The notes: generated by a model not told the origin, from the sequence alone. Counted from the first letter of the stretch, positions 44,697 through 54,686 are shown. The stretch is 64,000 nt of DNA from Nocardioides luteus (GCF_000960475.2 NZ_JZDQ02000001.1:1-64000), one strand, 5' to 3'. Program-made: numbers and translations.

Positions 44697-45284
44697 ATGG
44701 GTCGACTGCTCGTAGGTCTCGCACGGATTCTCGGCGTGCTGCTCGCCGGCGCGGTGCTCGGTGCCCTGATCGGCGGCGTCGGCGGGCGGCTCGTGATGTT
44801 CCTGCTCGTCCGGCTCAGCCCGGAGGCCGACGGCGTGACCAGCGACGACGGGTTCGAGATGGGGCGGTTCACCCTGAGCGGCTCGCTCAACCTCGTCGTG
44901 GTCTGCACCGTGCTCGGAGCCGTCGGGGCGGTGCTCTACCTGCTCGTCCGGTGGCTGCTGTTCGGGCCCTGGTGGTTCCGGGTCCTCAGTGTCACGCTCG
45001 CCGCCGGCGTGGGTGTCGGCAACATCATCGTCCACACCGACGGCCTCGACTTCAGCCTGCTCCAACCCGCCCTGGTCTCGGTGCTGGCGTTCGTGGCGGT
45101 GCCCGCTGCCTACGGTGCCGCGCTGACGGTGGTGGCGGAGCGGCGGATCCTGGCCTGCTGGCCGGTCCCGCCCGAGACCGGGACGGTGGGGATCGCCACG
45201 CTGTGGGTGCTGCGCGCGGTGGCGCTGGTGGTCGGCGTACTCTCGCTCGTGGATCTCGTCGGAAAGACCGCGGTCGTTGCTTGA
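44697..45284 (+). CDS. Polytopic membrane protein of unknown function
   Basis: A 195-residue protein with about five hydrophobic segments (about 8-38, 67-92, 95-115, 122-142 and 166-190) and short charged loops. I do not recognise a family. The ATG at 44697 directly follows an in-frame TTG; the ATG is preferred. It starts 69 bp after aroQ, and the gap contains a repeated TTGGCGA. It might be co-transcribed with aroQ. Confidence 0.65.
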   Translation: MGRLLVGLARILGVLLAGAVLGALIGGVGGRLVMFLLVRLSPEADGVTSDDGFEMGRFTLSGSLNLVVVCTVLGAVGAVLYLLVRWLLFGPWWFRVLSVTLAAGVGVGNIIVHTDGLDFSLLQPALVSVLAFVAVPAAYGAALTVVAERRILACWPVPPETGTVGIATLWVLRAVALVVGVLSLVDLVGKTAVVA

Positions 45285-45308
45285 TTCGGCCCTGTGCAAA
45301 CTCGCGGA

Positions 45309-45314
45309 TAGGAT
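45309..45314 (+). promoter_or_regulatory. Probable -10 of the efp promoter
   Basis: TAGGAT about 97 bp upstream of efp, giving a leader of roughly 90 nt. The leader contains a short hairpin CCTGCA-TCGG-TGCAGG at 45368-45383. No clear -35 is seen. Confidence 0.4.
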
Positions 45315-45411
45315 TCTCCGAGGTCCTTCGGGGCCCTGCGAACCCTGACGAACATTGACAAATGAAGCCTGCATCGGTGCAGGTCAAAGAGACGAAGGCT
45401 GACGGACGGTT

Positions 45412-45978
45412 ATGGCGACGACGAACGACCTCAAGAACGGCATGGTGCTGAAGATCGAGGGCCAGCTCTGGCAGGTGGTCGAGTTCCAGCACGTGAAGCC
45501 CGGCAAGGGTCCGGCCTTCGTCCGCACCAAGCTGAAGAACGTCGAGTCGGGCAAGAACGTCGACAAGACCTTCAACGCCGGCACCAAGGTCGAGACCGCC
45601 ACCGTCGACCGCCGTACGTTCCAGTACCTCTACAACGACGGCTCCAACTTCGTCTTCATGGACGTCGCCGACTTCGACCAGGTCGAGGTCGGCCCGGAGA
45701 TCGTCGGTGACGGCGCCGGCTTCCTCCTGGAGAACCAGGAGGTCATCCTGGCCACCAACGAGGGCCGCGTGCTCTTCGTCGAGCTCCCGCCGTCGGTCGA
45801 GCTCGTGATCTCCTACACCGAGCCCGGTGTCATGGGTGACTCGGCCACCGGCCGCACCAAGCCCGCCACCCTGGAGACCGGCGCCGAGATCCAGGTGCCG
45901 CTCTTCATCGAGCAGGGCGAGAAGATCAAGGTCGACACCCGCGAGGGCGGTTCCTACCTCTCCCGCGTCAAGGGCTGA
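45412..45978 (+). CDS. efp: Translation elongation factor P
   Basis: A 188-residue three-domain factor that rescues ribosomes stalled at polyproline. The domain I loop KPGKGPAF places Lys32 at the tip, the residue that is modified or left bare depending on the species. The C-terminal domain shows [23 protein letters not shown] sequence and ends [10 protein letters not shown]. It would serve the proline-rich proteins in this window (MltG, the MinD-like ATPase). nusB follows three bases after the stop. Confidence 0.97.
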   Translation: MATTNDLKNGMVLKIEGQLWQVVEFQHVKPGKGPAFVRTKLKNVESGKNVDKTFNAGTKVETATVDRRTFQYLYNDGSNFVFMDVADFDQVEVGPEIVGDGAGFLLENQEVILATNEGRVLFVELPPSVELVISYTEPGVMGDSATGRTKPATLETGAEIQVPLFIEQGEKIKVDTREGGSYLSRVKG

Positions 45979-45981
45979 CCT

Positions 45982-46395
45982 GTGGCTCACGTCGCCACCG
46001 CCCGCACCAAGGCCCGCAAGCGTGCCCTCGACCTGCTCTTCGCAGCCGAGGCCCGCGGGCTCTCCGCCGGTGACCTGCTCGACCAGCAGATCCGCGAGGG
46101 CGAGGTGCCCAACAACCCGTTCACCGTCAAGCTCGTCCGGGGCGTGGTCGCCGAGTCCGAGCGGATCGACGCCCTGATCTCGGCCTTCGCCAAGGACTGG
46201 ACCCTGACCCGGATGCCCGCGGTGGACCGCAACGTGCTCCGGATCGGCGTCTGGGAGCTCCTCGACGGCGATGTCGCCCCCGAGGTCGCGATCAGCGAGG
46301 CGACCGCGCTGGTGACCGAGCTGTCCACCGACGACTCGCCGTCCTTCGTCAACGGCGTGCTCGCCGCGGTCGCGAAGGATCTCGCGAAGCGCTGA
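45982..46395 (+). CDS. nusB: Transcription antitermination factor NusB
   Basis: A 137-residue helical RNA-binding protein that, with S10, binds the boxA of rRNA transcripts. The family motifs RKRALDLLFAAEARG, MPAVDRNVLRIGVWELL and PSFVNGVLAAVAKDLAK are present. The GTG start is three bases after efp. A strong terminator follows, so efp-nusB is a two-gene unit. Confidence 0.95.
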   Translation: MAHVATARTKARKRALDLLFAAEARGLSAGDLLDQQIREGEVPNNPFTVKLVRGVVAESERIDALISAFAKDWTLTRMPAVDRNVLRIGVWELLDGDVAPEVAISEATALVTELSTDDSPSFVNGVLAAVAKDLAKR

Positions 46396-46402
46396 GAAGC
46401 GC

Positions 46403-46447
46403 ATGACGTACGCCTGTCCGGAGCCGTCCGGGCAGGCGTAGCGTCAT
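46403..46447 (+). terminator. Terminator after nusB
   Basis: An almost continuous 19-bp stem with one bulge (ATGACG-TACGCCTG-TCCGGA with its complement, one G-U pair) and a GCCG loop, followed by TTTC. Confidence 0.85.
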
Positions 46448-46568
46448 TTCAGGGTGCGGCACGAAGCGTGTGTTTTCCGGTTATCGACGATTGCTTCGGT
46501 CGGGACCGTATGTTTGGACCCAAGGCTGAGATGGACGCCGCAAACCAGCACCCGTATTCGGAGAGCGC

Positions 46569-47753
46569 ATGACGCAGGAGAACAACCCCTACGACGAGCC
46601 GGACTCGCGCACCCGGCCGGCCGGAGCACCCTCGCACTGGGTGACGCCGCCTCCGCCGAACTCGGCGGGCCGGCCGCCGACGCCCCCCGTCCAGCCCAGT
46701 CCCGACCCGAGTCAGGAGGCGACTCGCATCACCAACCCACAGGTCACCACGACACCCGCCCCGCCCCCGCCGGCGGTGCCGGTGACGCCGCCTCCGCCCG
46801 GCGGCCACGGGCTGGAGGTTCCCAGCGCGACCGACTTCCTCGACCGGCGCGCGGAGTCGGCCGGGTTCGGTCCCGCGACCTGGGGCTGGCGGGGCGCGAT
46901 CCGCAAGATGTCCGGCGGGCTGATCAGCCCGCGGATGGGCGCGGCGGAGGTCGCCTACGAGCAGGACCGGGCGATGATCCAGCGCGACTTCGACGGCCCG
47001 CGCACGATCGTCTTCATCAACCCCAAGGGCGGTGCCGCCAAGACCACCGGCGTGCTCGCCGCGGGCTACACCTTCGGCACCGTACGCGGTGGCGGGATCG
47101 TGGCCTGGGACAACAACGAGACCCGCGGCACCCTCGGCATCCGCGGCATGCGGAGCACCCACCGCAACACCACCCGCGAGCTGCTCGACAACCTCGCCGC
47201 GTTCAACAACGTCTACCAGTCCCGCATCGGCGACCTCGGTGCCTTCGTACGCTCCCAGGGCGACGCCCACTTCGACGTGCTCGCCTCCGACGAGCGCCCG
47301 GATGTGACCGGCCAGATCCACGCCGACGACTTCGCGCAGGTGCACCAGCTGCTGGAGCGCTTCTACAAGGTGATCCTGGTCGACACCGGCAACAACATGC
47401 GGGCCGAGAACTGGCTGGCCGCCGCCGACACCGCCGACCTGCTGGTGGTGACCTCGACGGTGCGCGAGGACACCGGCTACAGCGGCCTGTGGATGCTCGA
47501 CGCGCTCCAGGAGTCGGGCTACGCCGACCTCAAGCTGAAGACGATCACCGTGCTCTCCGACCCGTCCCCGAAGGTCGACACCAACCTGGCGCGCGACCTC
47601 ACCGAGGTCTACCAGCAGCGCACCCGTGGGGTCTACCGGGTCCCGTTCGACCCGGTGCTGGTCGCGGGGTCCACGGTGCAGTACTCCCAGCTCTCGGAGG
47701 ACACCAGGATGTCCTGGCTCAAGGCCTGCGCCGGGATGGCGCACGCGTTGTAG
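46569..47753 (+). CDS. MinD/ParA-like ATPase with proline-rich N-terminus
   Basis: A 394-residue P-loop ATPase. Residues 1-90 are disordered and rich in Pro, Thr and Ser. The deviant Walker A is INPKGGAAKTT (about 150-160, with the signature Lys), followed by DNNETRGT and VILVDTGNNM (Walker B region). The layout resembles actinobacterial MinD-like proteins such as PldP and the ATPase EspI of type VII secretion. No ParB, MinC or secretion genes are nearby, so the target is unknown. It lies between nusB and pyrR, where Streptomyces keeps bldD. Confidence 0.8.
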   Translation: MTQENNPYDEPDSRTRPAGAPSHWVTPPPPNSAGRPPTPPVQPSPDPSQEATRITNPQVTTTPAPPPPAVPVTPPPPGGHGLEVPSATDFLDRRAESAGFGPATWGWRGAIRKMSGGLISPRMGAAEVAYEQDRAMIQRDFDGPRTIVFINPKGGAAKTTGVLAAGYTFGTVRGGGIVAWDNNETRGTLGIRGMRSTHRNTTRELLDNLAAFNNVYQSRIGDLGAFVRSQGDAHFDVLASDERPDVTGQIHADDFAQVHQLLERFYKVILVDTGNNMRAENWLAAADTADLLVVTSTVREDTGYSGLWMLDALQESGYADLKLKTITVLSDPSPKVDTNLARDLTEVYQQRTRGVYRVPFDPVLVAGSTVQYSQLSEDTRMSWLKACAGMAHAL

Positions 47754-47764
47754 TCCTCGGCCGC

Positions 47765-47770
47765 TAACGT
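47765..47770 (+). promoter_or_regulatory. -10 of a leaderless promoter (quinone oxidoreductase gene)
   Basis: TAACGT, seven bases, then ATG at 47778; no Shine-Dalgarno is present. Confidence 0.5.
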
Positions 47771-47777
47771 CGGAGTC

Positions 47778-48788
47778 ATGCGCGCAGTCGTCTACTCCGA
47801 GAACGGTCCCTCCTCCGCCATGCGTCTGACCGAGCGCCCGGTGCCGAAGCCCCGCGCCGGCGAGGTCCTGGTCAGGCTGGTGCGGGCGGGGGTCAATCCC
47901 ACCGACTGGAAGGTACGCGCCGGCCTGAGCGCGACCCTCACGACTCCCGAGGCGACCCCCGGCCAGGACGGCGCGGGCGTGATCGAGGCGATCGGGGAGG
48001 GGGTCAGCACCCACGTCGTCGGTCAGCAGGTCTGGCTCTTCATGGCCCAGCACGGACAGCCGTGGGGCACCGCGGCGGAGTACGTCACCGTCCCCGCCCA
48101 CAAGGCCGTCGAGCTGCCCGCGGGTGCCTCCTACGACCTCGGCGCCTCGCTCGGCGTCCCGGCGATGACCGCCCACCGGGCGCTCACCTCCGGTGCGGTC
48201 GAGCGGGTGGCCGCCGGGTCGTTCGACGGGCTCACCATCCTGGTCCACGGCGGCGCCGGCGCGGTCGGCAACGCCGCCATCCAGCTCGCCGTGTGGGCAG
48301 GGGCGAGGGTCATCACCACCGTCAGCTCCGCGGAGAAGGCGGCGCTGGCGAAGGCTGCCGGGGCACACCACATCGTCAACTACCGCGAGGGCGACCCGGC
48401 CGCGGAGATCCGCGAGATCGCGCCGGATGGCGTCGACCAGATCGTCGAGGTCGCTCCGGCGGTCAACAACGACCTGGACCGCGCGGTCGTCGCCAACCGC
48501 GGCACGATCGCGATCTACGCCAACAACGGCGGCGACGAGCTCACCATGCCGCTGCGGGCGACCTTCTCGCTCAACCTGCGCTATCAGTTCATCCAGCTCT
48601 ACGGCGTCGAGGAGCGGCAGATCCGAGCCGCGGCCGACGACGTCACCGCCGCCGTGGCGGCGGGGGCGCTGCGGGTGGGAGCGGAGGCCGGCGTACCTCT
48701 TCACCACTATCGGCTCGAGGAGACCGCCGCCGCTCACGACGCGGTCGAGGCGGGAGCGGTCGGGAAAGTGCTGATCGACCTGGAGTGA
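47778..48788 (+). CDS. NADPH:quinone reductase-type MDR oxidoreductase
   Basis: A 336-residue medium-chain dehydrogenase/reductase. It has the N-terminal GroES-like domain (PRAGEVLVRLVRAGVNPTDWK, PGQDGAGVIEAIGEGV) without zinc-binding cysteines, and a Rossmann domain with VHGGAGAVGNAAIQLA. This places it among the zinc-less quinone reductases (zeta-crystallin-like). Physiological substrate unknown. It has a leaderless-type promoter of its own and is probably not part of the pyr operon that begins 64 bp downstream. Confidence 0.88.
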   Translation: MRAVVYSENGPSSAMRLTERPVPKPRAGEVLVRLVRAGVNPTDWKVRAGLSATLTTPEATPGQDGAGVIEAIGEGVSTHVVGQQVWLFMAQHGQPWGTAAEYVTVPAHKAVELPAGASYDLGASLGVPAMTAHRALTSGAVERVAAGSFDGLTILVHGGAGAVGNAAIQLAVWAGARVITTVSSAEKAALAKAAGAHHIVNYREGDPAAEIREIAPDGVDQIVEVAPAVNNDLDRAVVANRGTIAIYANNGGDELTMPLRATFSLNLRYQFIQLYGVEERQIRAAADDVTAAVAAGALRVGAEAGVPLHHYRLEETAAAHDAVEAGAVGKVLIDLE

Positions 48789-48805
48789 GGATAGGGTTTG
48801 GACTG

Positions 48806-48842
48806 ATCCTTTAACGAGCCGTCCCGTGAGGCGGAGAAGGAG
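48806..48842 (+). promoter_or_regulatory. PyrR-binding RNA element in the pyrR leader
   Basis: Contains GTCCCGTGAGGC at 48821-48832, matching the PyrR loop consensus ARUCCNGNGAGGYU in its core. The flanks form a hairpin: CCG pairs with CGG, CC with GG, and a lower stem in which TCCTT (48807-48811) pairs with AAGGA (48837-48841). The lower stem hides the Shine-Dalgarno AGAAGGAG, so PyrR binding should block translation. A TAGGGT -10 candidate at 48792-48797 would start the RNA just upstream. The same element recurs before carA. Confidence 0.85.
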
Positions 48843-48851
48843 CTATCGACC

Positions 48852-49427
48852 TTGTCTGTCCAAGAGCCTGAGCCGTCGACCGATGGTCGTGTCGTGCTCG
48901 ATGCCCGCGACATCTCCCGGGCGCTGACCCGGATCTCCCACGAGATCCTGGAGCGCAACCGCGACGCGGAAGATCTGGTCCTGCTCGGCCTGCACACCCG
49001 TGGGGTGCCGCTGGCCAAGCGGATCGCCGCGCGGATCGAGGCCGCCGAGGGCCATCCGGTCGCCCACGGCGCGCTCGACGTGACGATGTACCGCGACGAC
49101 CTGCGCACCCATCCCACCCGCGCCCCGCACCACACCGAGATCCCGCCGGGCGGCATCGACGGCAAGACCGTGGTGCTGGTCGACGACGTGCTCTTCTCGG
49201 GCCGCACCGTCCGCGCCGCGCTCGACGCGCTGGCCGACTACGGCCGCCCCGCCGTCGTACGTCTGGCCGTGCTCGTCGACCGCGGACACCGGCAGCTGCC
49301 GATCCGGGCCGACCACGTCGGCAAGAACCTCCCGACGGCGCGTTCCGAGCGGGTCGGGCTGCGCCTGGAGGAGACCGACGGCATCGACGAGGTACGCATC
49401 GTGGAGCTGGAAGGAGTGCCGGCATGA
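48852..49427 (+). CDS. pyrR: Bifunctional pyr operon regulator / uracil phosphoribosyltransferase PyrR
   Basis: A 191-residue PRPP-binding protein. The PRT loop [21 protein letters not shown] and [10 protein letters not shown] are typical. In the presence of UMP it binds a specific hairpin in pyr mRNAs. It probably starts at TTG 48852 behind AGAAGGAG, a weak start that suits an autoregulated gene. Its own leader and that of carA carry the target element. It overlaps pyrB by four bases. Confidence 0.94.
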   Translation: MSVQEPEPSTDGRVVLDARDISRALTRISHEILERNRDAEDLVLLGLHTRGVPLAKRIAARIEAAEGHPVAHGALDVTMYRDDLRTHPTRAPHHTEIPPGGIDGKTVVLVDDVLFSGRTVRAALDALADYGRPAVVRLAVLVDRGHRQLPIRADHVGKNLPTARSERVGLRLEETDGIDEVRIVELEGVPA

Positions 49428-50365
49428 CCCGCCATCTGCTGTCCATCGACGACGTGAGCGCCGAGGAGATCCAGCAGCTCTTCACCACCGCCGCCGAGAT
49501 GCACGACGTCCAGAAGCGCGAGGTCAAGAAGCTCCCGGCGCTGCGTGGACGCACCGTGATCAACCTCTTCTTCGAGGACTCGACCCGCACCCGGTCCTCC
49601 TTCGAGATCGCCGGCAAGTGGCTCTCGGCCGACGTGATCAACCTGTCGGCGAAGGGCTCCTCGGCCTCGAAGGGCGAGTCGCTGCGCGACACCGTGCTGA
49701 CCGTGACCGCGATGGGCGTCGACGGCCTGGTGATGCGCCACTCGGCCTCCGGCGCGGCCCACCAGGTCGCGGGCTGGCTCGACATCCCCGTGATCAACGC
49801 CGGCGACGGCATGCACGAGCACCCGACGCAGGCGCTGCTGGACGGCTACACGCTGCAGCGCCAGCTCGGTGGACCCGGCTCCCTGGAGGGCAAGAGGATC
49901 GCGATCGTCGGCGACCTCACCCATTCGCGGGTGTTCCGCTCCAACGTGAAGTCGCTGGGCAAGCTCGGCGCCTCGGTGATCGCCGTGGCCCCGCCCACGC
50001 TGATGCCCTCCGGCATCGCCGAGTGGGCCAAGGCCGACGGCTTCGCCACCTCCTACACACTGGACGACGTGCTGCCGGAGGTCGACGCGGTGATGATGCT
50101 GCGCGTCCAGCGGGAGCGGATGAGCGGTGGCTACTTCCCGACCTCACGGGAATACACGGTCGGCTACGGGCTGACCCGCCAGCGGCTCGCGCTGCTGCGC
50201 GAGGGCGTGCCGATCCTGCACCCCGGCCCGATGAACCGTGGCCTGGAGATCTCTCCCGAGGCCGCCGACGCCGCCTCCTCCCGGATCCTCGACCAGGTCT
50301 CGGCCGGGGTCGCGATCCGGATGTCCGTCCTCTACCACCTGCTTGCCGGCGAGGAGTCCGCATGA
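49424..50365 (+). CDS. pyrB: Aspartate carbamoyltransferase catalytic subunit
   Basis: A 313-residue transcarbamylase, second step of UMP synthesis. The carbamoyl-phosphate site [21 protein letters not shown] and the aspartate-side HPGPMNRG are present. No pyrI regulatory subunit is in the window, consistent with the class found in pyrB-pyrC operons. ATG overlaps the pyrR stop. Its own stop overlaps a 28-codon ORF. Confidence 0.97.
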   Translation: MTRHLLSIDDVSAEEIQQLFTTAAEMHDVQKREVKKLPALRGRTVINLFFEDSTRTRSSFEIAGKWLSADVINLSAKGSSASKGESLRDTVLTVTAMGVDGLVMRHSASGAAHQVAGWLDIPVINAGDGMHEHPTQALLDGYTLQRQLGGPGSLEGKRIAIVGDLTHSRVFRSNVKSLGKLGASVIAVAPPTLMPSGIAEWAKADGFATSYTLDDVLPEVDAVMMLRVQRERMSGGYFPTSREYTVGYGLTRQRLALLREGVPILHPGPMNRGLEISPEAADAASSRILDQVSAGVAIRMSVLYHLLAGEESA

Positions 50366-50448
50366 ACGAGCGTAAGCGAGTGAGCAATGAGATCATCATG
50401 CCGCCGCCTCCGTATTCTTTCCGCTCTGCCACGGAGGTGGCGGCATGA
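50362..50448 (+). CDS. 28-codon ORF bridging pyrB and pyrC
   Basis: The ATG overlaps the pyrB stop (ATGA) and the TGA overlaps the pyrC ATG (ATGA), so ribosomes could pass from pyrB through this ORF to pyrC. The peptide begins [10 protein letters not shown], has MPPPPYSF in the middle and ends ATEVAA. Codon use is less GC-biased at third positions than in the neighbours, so the peptide itself may not be selected. The coupling role is inferred from the hairpin over the pyrC ribosome-binding site, which translation of this ORF would melt. Confidence 0.5.
   Translation: MNERKRVSNEIIMPPPPYSFRSATEVAA
50400..50444 (+). promoter_or_regulatory. Hairpin over the pyrC ribosome-binding site
   Basis: GCCGCCGCCTCCGT (50400-50413) pairs with ACGGAGGTGGCGGC (50431-50444) over 14 bp with one G-U pair and a 17-base loop. 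The 3' arm contains the pyrC Shine-Dalgarno (GGAGGTGG) and ends directly before the pyrC ATG. It should make pyrC translation dependent on upstream ribosomes. Confidence 0.65.
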
Positions 50449-51734
50449 GCCTGTTGATCAAGGGTGCCTCCGTCCTCGGGGCCGAGCCGACCGATGTCTA
50501 CGTCGACGGGGGAGTGATCCGGTCCATCGGCGAGTCCGTCGCCTCGGCGGATGAGGTCGTCGACGCTTCGGGGCTCGTGCTGCTCCCGGGTCTGGTCGAC
50601 CTGCACACCCACCTGCGCCAGCCGGGCCGCGAGGACGCGGAGACGGTCGCCTCCGGTGCCGCCGCGGCCGCTGCCGGCGGCTACACCGCCGTGCTCGCGA
50701 TGGCCAACACCTCCCCGGTCACCGACACCGCCGAGGCCGCGGTCTCGGTGTGGGAGCTCGGCCGTGAGGCCGGTCTGGCCGACGTCTTCCCGGTCGGCGC
50801 GGTCACGAAGGGCCTGGGCGGCGAGGAGCTGGCCGAGCTCGCGCTGATGAACCGGTCGCGCGCCCGGGTCACGGTCTTCTCCGACGACGGCAAGTGTGTC
50901 TCCGATCCGCGGGTGATGCGGCGGGCGCTGGAGTACGTCAAGGCGTTCGGCGGCGTGATCTCCCAGCACTCCCAGGACCCCTCGCTCGCGCCCTACGGCT
51001 CGGCCTGCTGCCACGAGGGTGAGCTCTCCGGGCGGCTCGGTCTGCCCGGCTGGCCGGGCGTCGCCGAGGAGGTCATCGTGGCCCGCGACGTGATGCTCGC
51101 TCGCCACACCGGCTCGCGCGTCCACGTCGCCCACGCCTCCACCGCCGGCACCGTCGAGGTGCTCCGCTGGGCGAAGGCGCAGGCCGAGAAGGACGGCAGC
51201 TGGGCGGTCACCGCCGAGGTCACCCCCCACCACCTGCTGCTCACCACCGACCTGCTCGCCGGCTACGACCCGACCTTCAAGGTGAATCCGCCGCTGCGTC
51301 CCGCCGAGGACGTGGAGGCGCTGCGCGCGGCGCTGGCCGACGGCACCATCGACGCGGTCGCCACCGACCACGCCCCGCACGCGCGCCAGGATAAGGAGCA
51401 CGCCTTCGTCGACGCGGCGTTCGGGATGCTCGGGCTCGAGGAGGCGCTCTCGGTCGTCTCGACCGTCATGGTCTCCTCGGGGCTGCTGGACTGGGCCGGC
51501 GTCGCCCGGGTCATGTCGACGACCCCGGCCCGGATCGCCGGTCTGGAGGGCCACGGCCGCCCGATCGCGGTCGGCGAGCCCGCCAACCTGGCCCTGGTCG
51601 ACCCGGCCGCGACCTACGTCGTGGACCGTGACCGCTCGCTCTCGCTCTCCCGCAACAACCCCTGGCACGACCGCAAGCTCACCGGTCGTGTCGTCTCAAC
51701 CTACCTGCGGGGGAAGCAGACCTACGCCGGTTAG
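50445..51734 (+). CDS. pyrC: Dihydroorotase
   Basis: A 429-residue zinc amidohydrolase (class I), third step of UMP synthesis. Metal ligands HTHLRQPG near residue 58 and ATDHAPH near residue 305 are visible, with a conserved Asp. The C-terminus includes NNPWHDRKLTGRV. Length is normal. It ends the first pyr block; the second block (carA on) starts 5 kb downstream. Confidence 0.96.
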   Translation: MSLLIKGASVLGAEPTDVYVDGGVIRSIGESVASADEVVDASGLVLLPGLVDLHTHLRQPGREDAETVASGAAAAAAGGYTAVLAMANTSPVTDTAEAAVSVWELGREAGLADVFPVGAVTKGLGGEELAELALMNRSRARVTVFSDDGKCVSDPRVMRRALEYVKAFGGVISQHSQDPSLAPYGSACCHEGELSGRLGLPGWPGVAEEVIVARDVMLARHTGSRVHVAHASTAGTVEVLRWAKAQAEKDGSWAVTAEVTPHHLLLTTDLLAGYDPTFKVNPPLRPAEDVEALRAALADGTIDAVATDHAPHARQDKEHAFVDAAFGMLGLEEALSVVSTVMVSSGLLDWAGVARVMSTTPARIAGLEGHGRPIAVGEPANLALVDPAATYVVDRDRSLSLSRNNPWHDRKLTGRVVSTYLRGKQTYAG

Positions 51735-51745
51735 GCTCCTCCGCC

Positions 51746-52507
51746 ATGACCGACGTCTTCTCCGACAAGCTCGCGCAGTGGCGCGCCTACACCGAGACCC
51801 CGTGGGGCAGGATCCGCTACACGGTGGTCGAGGAGATCCTGCGGCGCCAGTGCGCCGAGCTGGGGGAGGGACTGCGGATCCTCGACGTCGGTGGCGGTGA
51901 CGGGATGGACGCGCTGCCGTTGGCCCTGGCCGGGCACGAGGTCACCATCGTGGACCCGTCCGAGTCCTGGCTGGCGGAGGCGAAGCGGCGGGCGGCCGAG
52001 GCCGGGGCCTCGCTCACCACGCTCGTCGGCGGCGTCGACGACCTGCCCGAGGGCGAGTGGGACCTGGTGCTGTGCCACTTTGTGCTGCACTACCGGCCTG
52101 CTGGGGCTGGGGACCTACGCCGCCTCGCGGACGTCGTCCGGCCCGGCGGGCGGCTCTCGGTGATGGTTCCCAACCCGGCGAGCATGGTGCTGCGCCAGCT
52201 GGTCACGGGCGGTCCCGGGGCCGCGCTCACCGAGCTGCGCGCGGACACCAAGCGGGCCGTGACCTTCGACCATGACGTACGCAAGGTGTCGATGGACGAG
52301 CTCGAGACCGAGCTCGCCGCCGCGGGCCTGCGGCTCACCGGCCGCTTCGGCACCCGGATCGCCAACGACGTTCTCACCGACGACGCCGCCAAGCACGACC
52401 CCGCCTACTTCGACCGCCTCCTCGAGCTCGAGCGCGTGCTGTGCGACCAGGAGCCGTTCGTACGCATCGCCGGGATGTACCAGCTCCTCGCCGAACGCCC
52501 GGGCTAG
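51746..52507 (+). CDS. SAM-dependent methyltransferase
   Basis: A 253-residue class I methyltransferase with motif [16 protein letters not shown] (about 46-60), an acidic residue VDPSESWL in motif [11 protein letters not shown] in motif IV and [13 protein letters not shown]. It resembles SmtA/CmoM-like proteins, but the substrate cannot be told. It lies 11 bp after pyrC with a TAGGCT eight bases before its ATG, so it may be both read through and independently started. Confidence 0.82.
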   Translation: MTDVFSDKLAQWRAYTETPWGRIRYTVVEEILRRQCAELGEGLRILDVGGGDGMDALPLALAGHEVTIVDPSESWLAEAKRRAAEAGASLTTLVGGVDDLPEGEWDLVLCHFVLHYRPAGAGDLRRLADVVRPGGRLSVMVPNPASMVLRQLVTGGPGAALTELRADTKRAVTFDHDVRKVSMDELETELAAAGLRLTGRFGTRIANDVLTDDAAKHDPAYFDRLLELERVLCDQEPFVRIAGMYQLLAERPG

Positions 52508-52510
52508 GCT
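52505..52510 (+). promoter_or_regulatory. -10 of a leaderless promoter (DUF2200 gene)
   Basis: TAGGCT overlapping the end of the methyltransferase gene, seven bases before GTG 52518. This fixes the start of the DUF2200 gene. Confidence 0.5.
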
Positions 52511-52517
52511 CGGATGC

Positions 52518-52868
52518 GTGGACAACCTCGAGCGCATCTACAAGATGCCCTTCGGCTCCGTCTACCCGCACTACGTGACGAAGGTGGAGAAGAAGGGACG
52601 CACCACCGCCGAGCTGCACCAGGTGATCACCTGGCTGACCGGCTTCGACGACGAGGCGATCGCCCGCCACATCGACGTGGGGACGAGCTTCGAGGAGTTC
52701 TTCGCGGCCGCCGACCTCAACCCGGCCTCGGACCTGATCACCGGTGTCGTCTGTGGTGTGCGCGTCCAGGAGATCGAGGACCCGGTCATGCGTCAGGTGC
52801 GCTACCTCGACAAGCTCGTCGACGAGCTGGCCAAGGGCAAGGCCATGGAGAAGATCCTGCGCGCGTAG
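52518..52868 (+). CDS. DUF2200 domain protein
   Basis: A 116-residue soluble protein with a Y-K-M-P-F-x-x-V-Y-P-H-Y start and [16 protein letters not shown], matching DUF2200, a widespread single-domain family of unknown function. It is read from GTG 52518; the in-frame ORF beginning at 52272 lies within the methyltransferase gene and is rejected. It has its own leaderless-type promoter. Confidence 0.85.
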   Translation: MDNLERIYKMPFGSVYPHYVTKVEKKGRTTAELHQVITWLTGFDDEAIARHIDVGTSFEEFFAAADLNPASDLITGVVCGVRVQEIEDPVMRQVRYLDKLVDELAKGKAMEKILRA

Positions 52869-52910
52869 TCGTGTTCGGTTAATCGTTTGATGGCGCAGCC
52901 GTCCGCCGCG

Positions 52911-53008
52911 TACGCTGTTCTCATCATGAAGATCTCGCGCTGACCTCCGACCCGCGCCCGAGGCATCTGCCCGGCGGGTCGTCCTCGAACCCGAAGGCCA
53001 GCGCTCTC
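52911..53008 (+). promoter_or_regulatory. Leader region of the ABC-F gene, with short leader ORF
   Basis: A TACGCT -10 candidate (52911-52916) is followed by a five-codon ORF, ATG 52926 to TGA 52941-52943, encoding MKISR. After it come a hairpin (GACCCGC 52949-52955 with GCGGGTC 52974-52980) and a second possible pairing between the ORF end (GCGCTGACC, 52937-52945) and GGCCAGCGC (52996-53004) just before the abcF start. The layout resembles translational-attenuation leaders of antibiotic-induced ABC-F genes. Confidence 0.5.
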
Positions 53009-54619
<1,611 letters not shown>

Positions 54620-54648
54620 AACGGAGCGTGGGCGGGCCACTTTCGGGC

Positions 54649-54686
54649 GAGACCCTGTGGATGAGCCGAGTTATCCACAGGGTCTC
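54649..54686 (+). terminator. Terminator after the ABC-F gene, containing DnaA-box-like arms
   Basis: Perfect 14-bp stem GAGACCCTGTGGAT / ATCCACAGGGTCTC with a 10-base loop. The 3' side contains TTATCCACA (54671-54679), the DnaA box consensus, and the 5' side its near-complement TGTGGATGA. Confidence 0.8.

Noticed and set aside
45362..45460. A short ATG frame in the efp leader overlapping efp out of frame
   Set aside because: No ribosome-binding site and no sign of coding bias; more likely chance.
46569..47753. Chromosome-partition ParA
   Set aside because: No parB or parS-like repeats nearby, and the long disordered N-terminus is not typical of ParA.
54649..54686. Replication origin
   Set aside because: Only two DnaA-like boxes, both explained by the terminator stem; no dnaA, dnaN or AT-rich unwinding region nearby.
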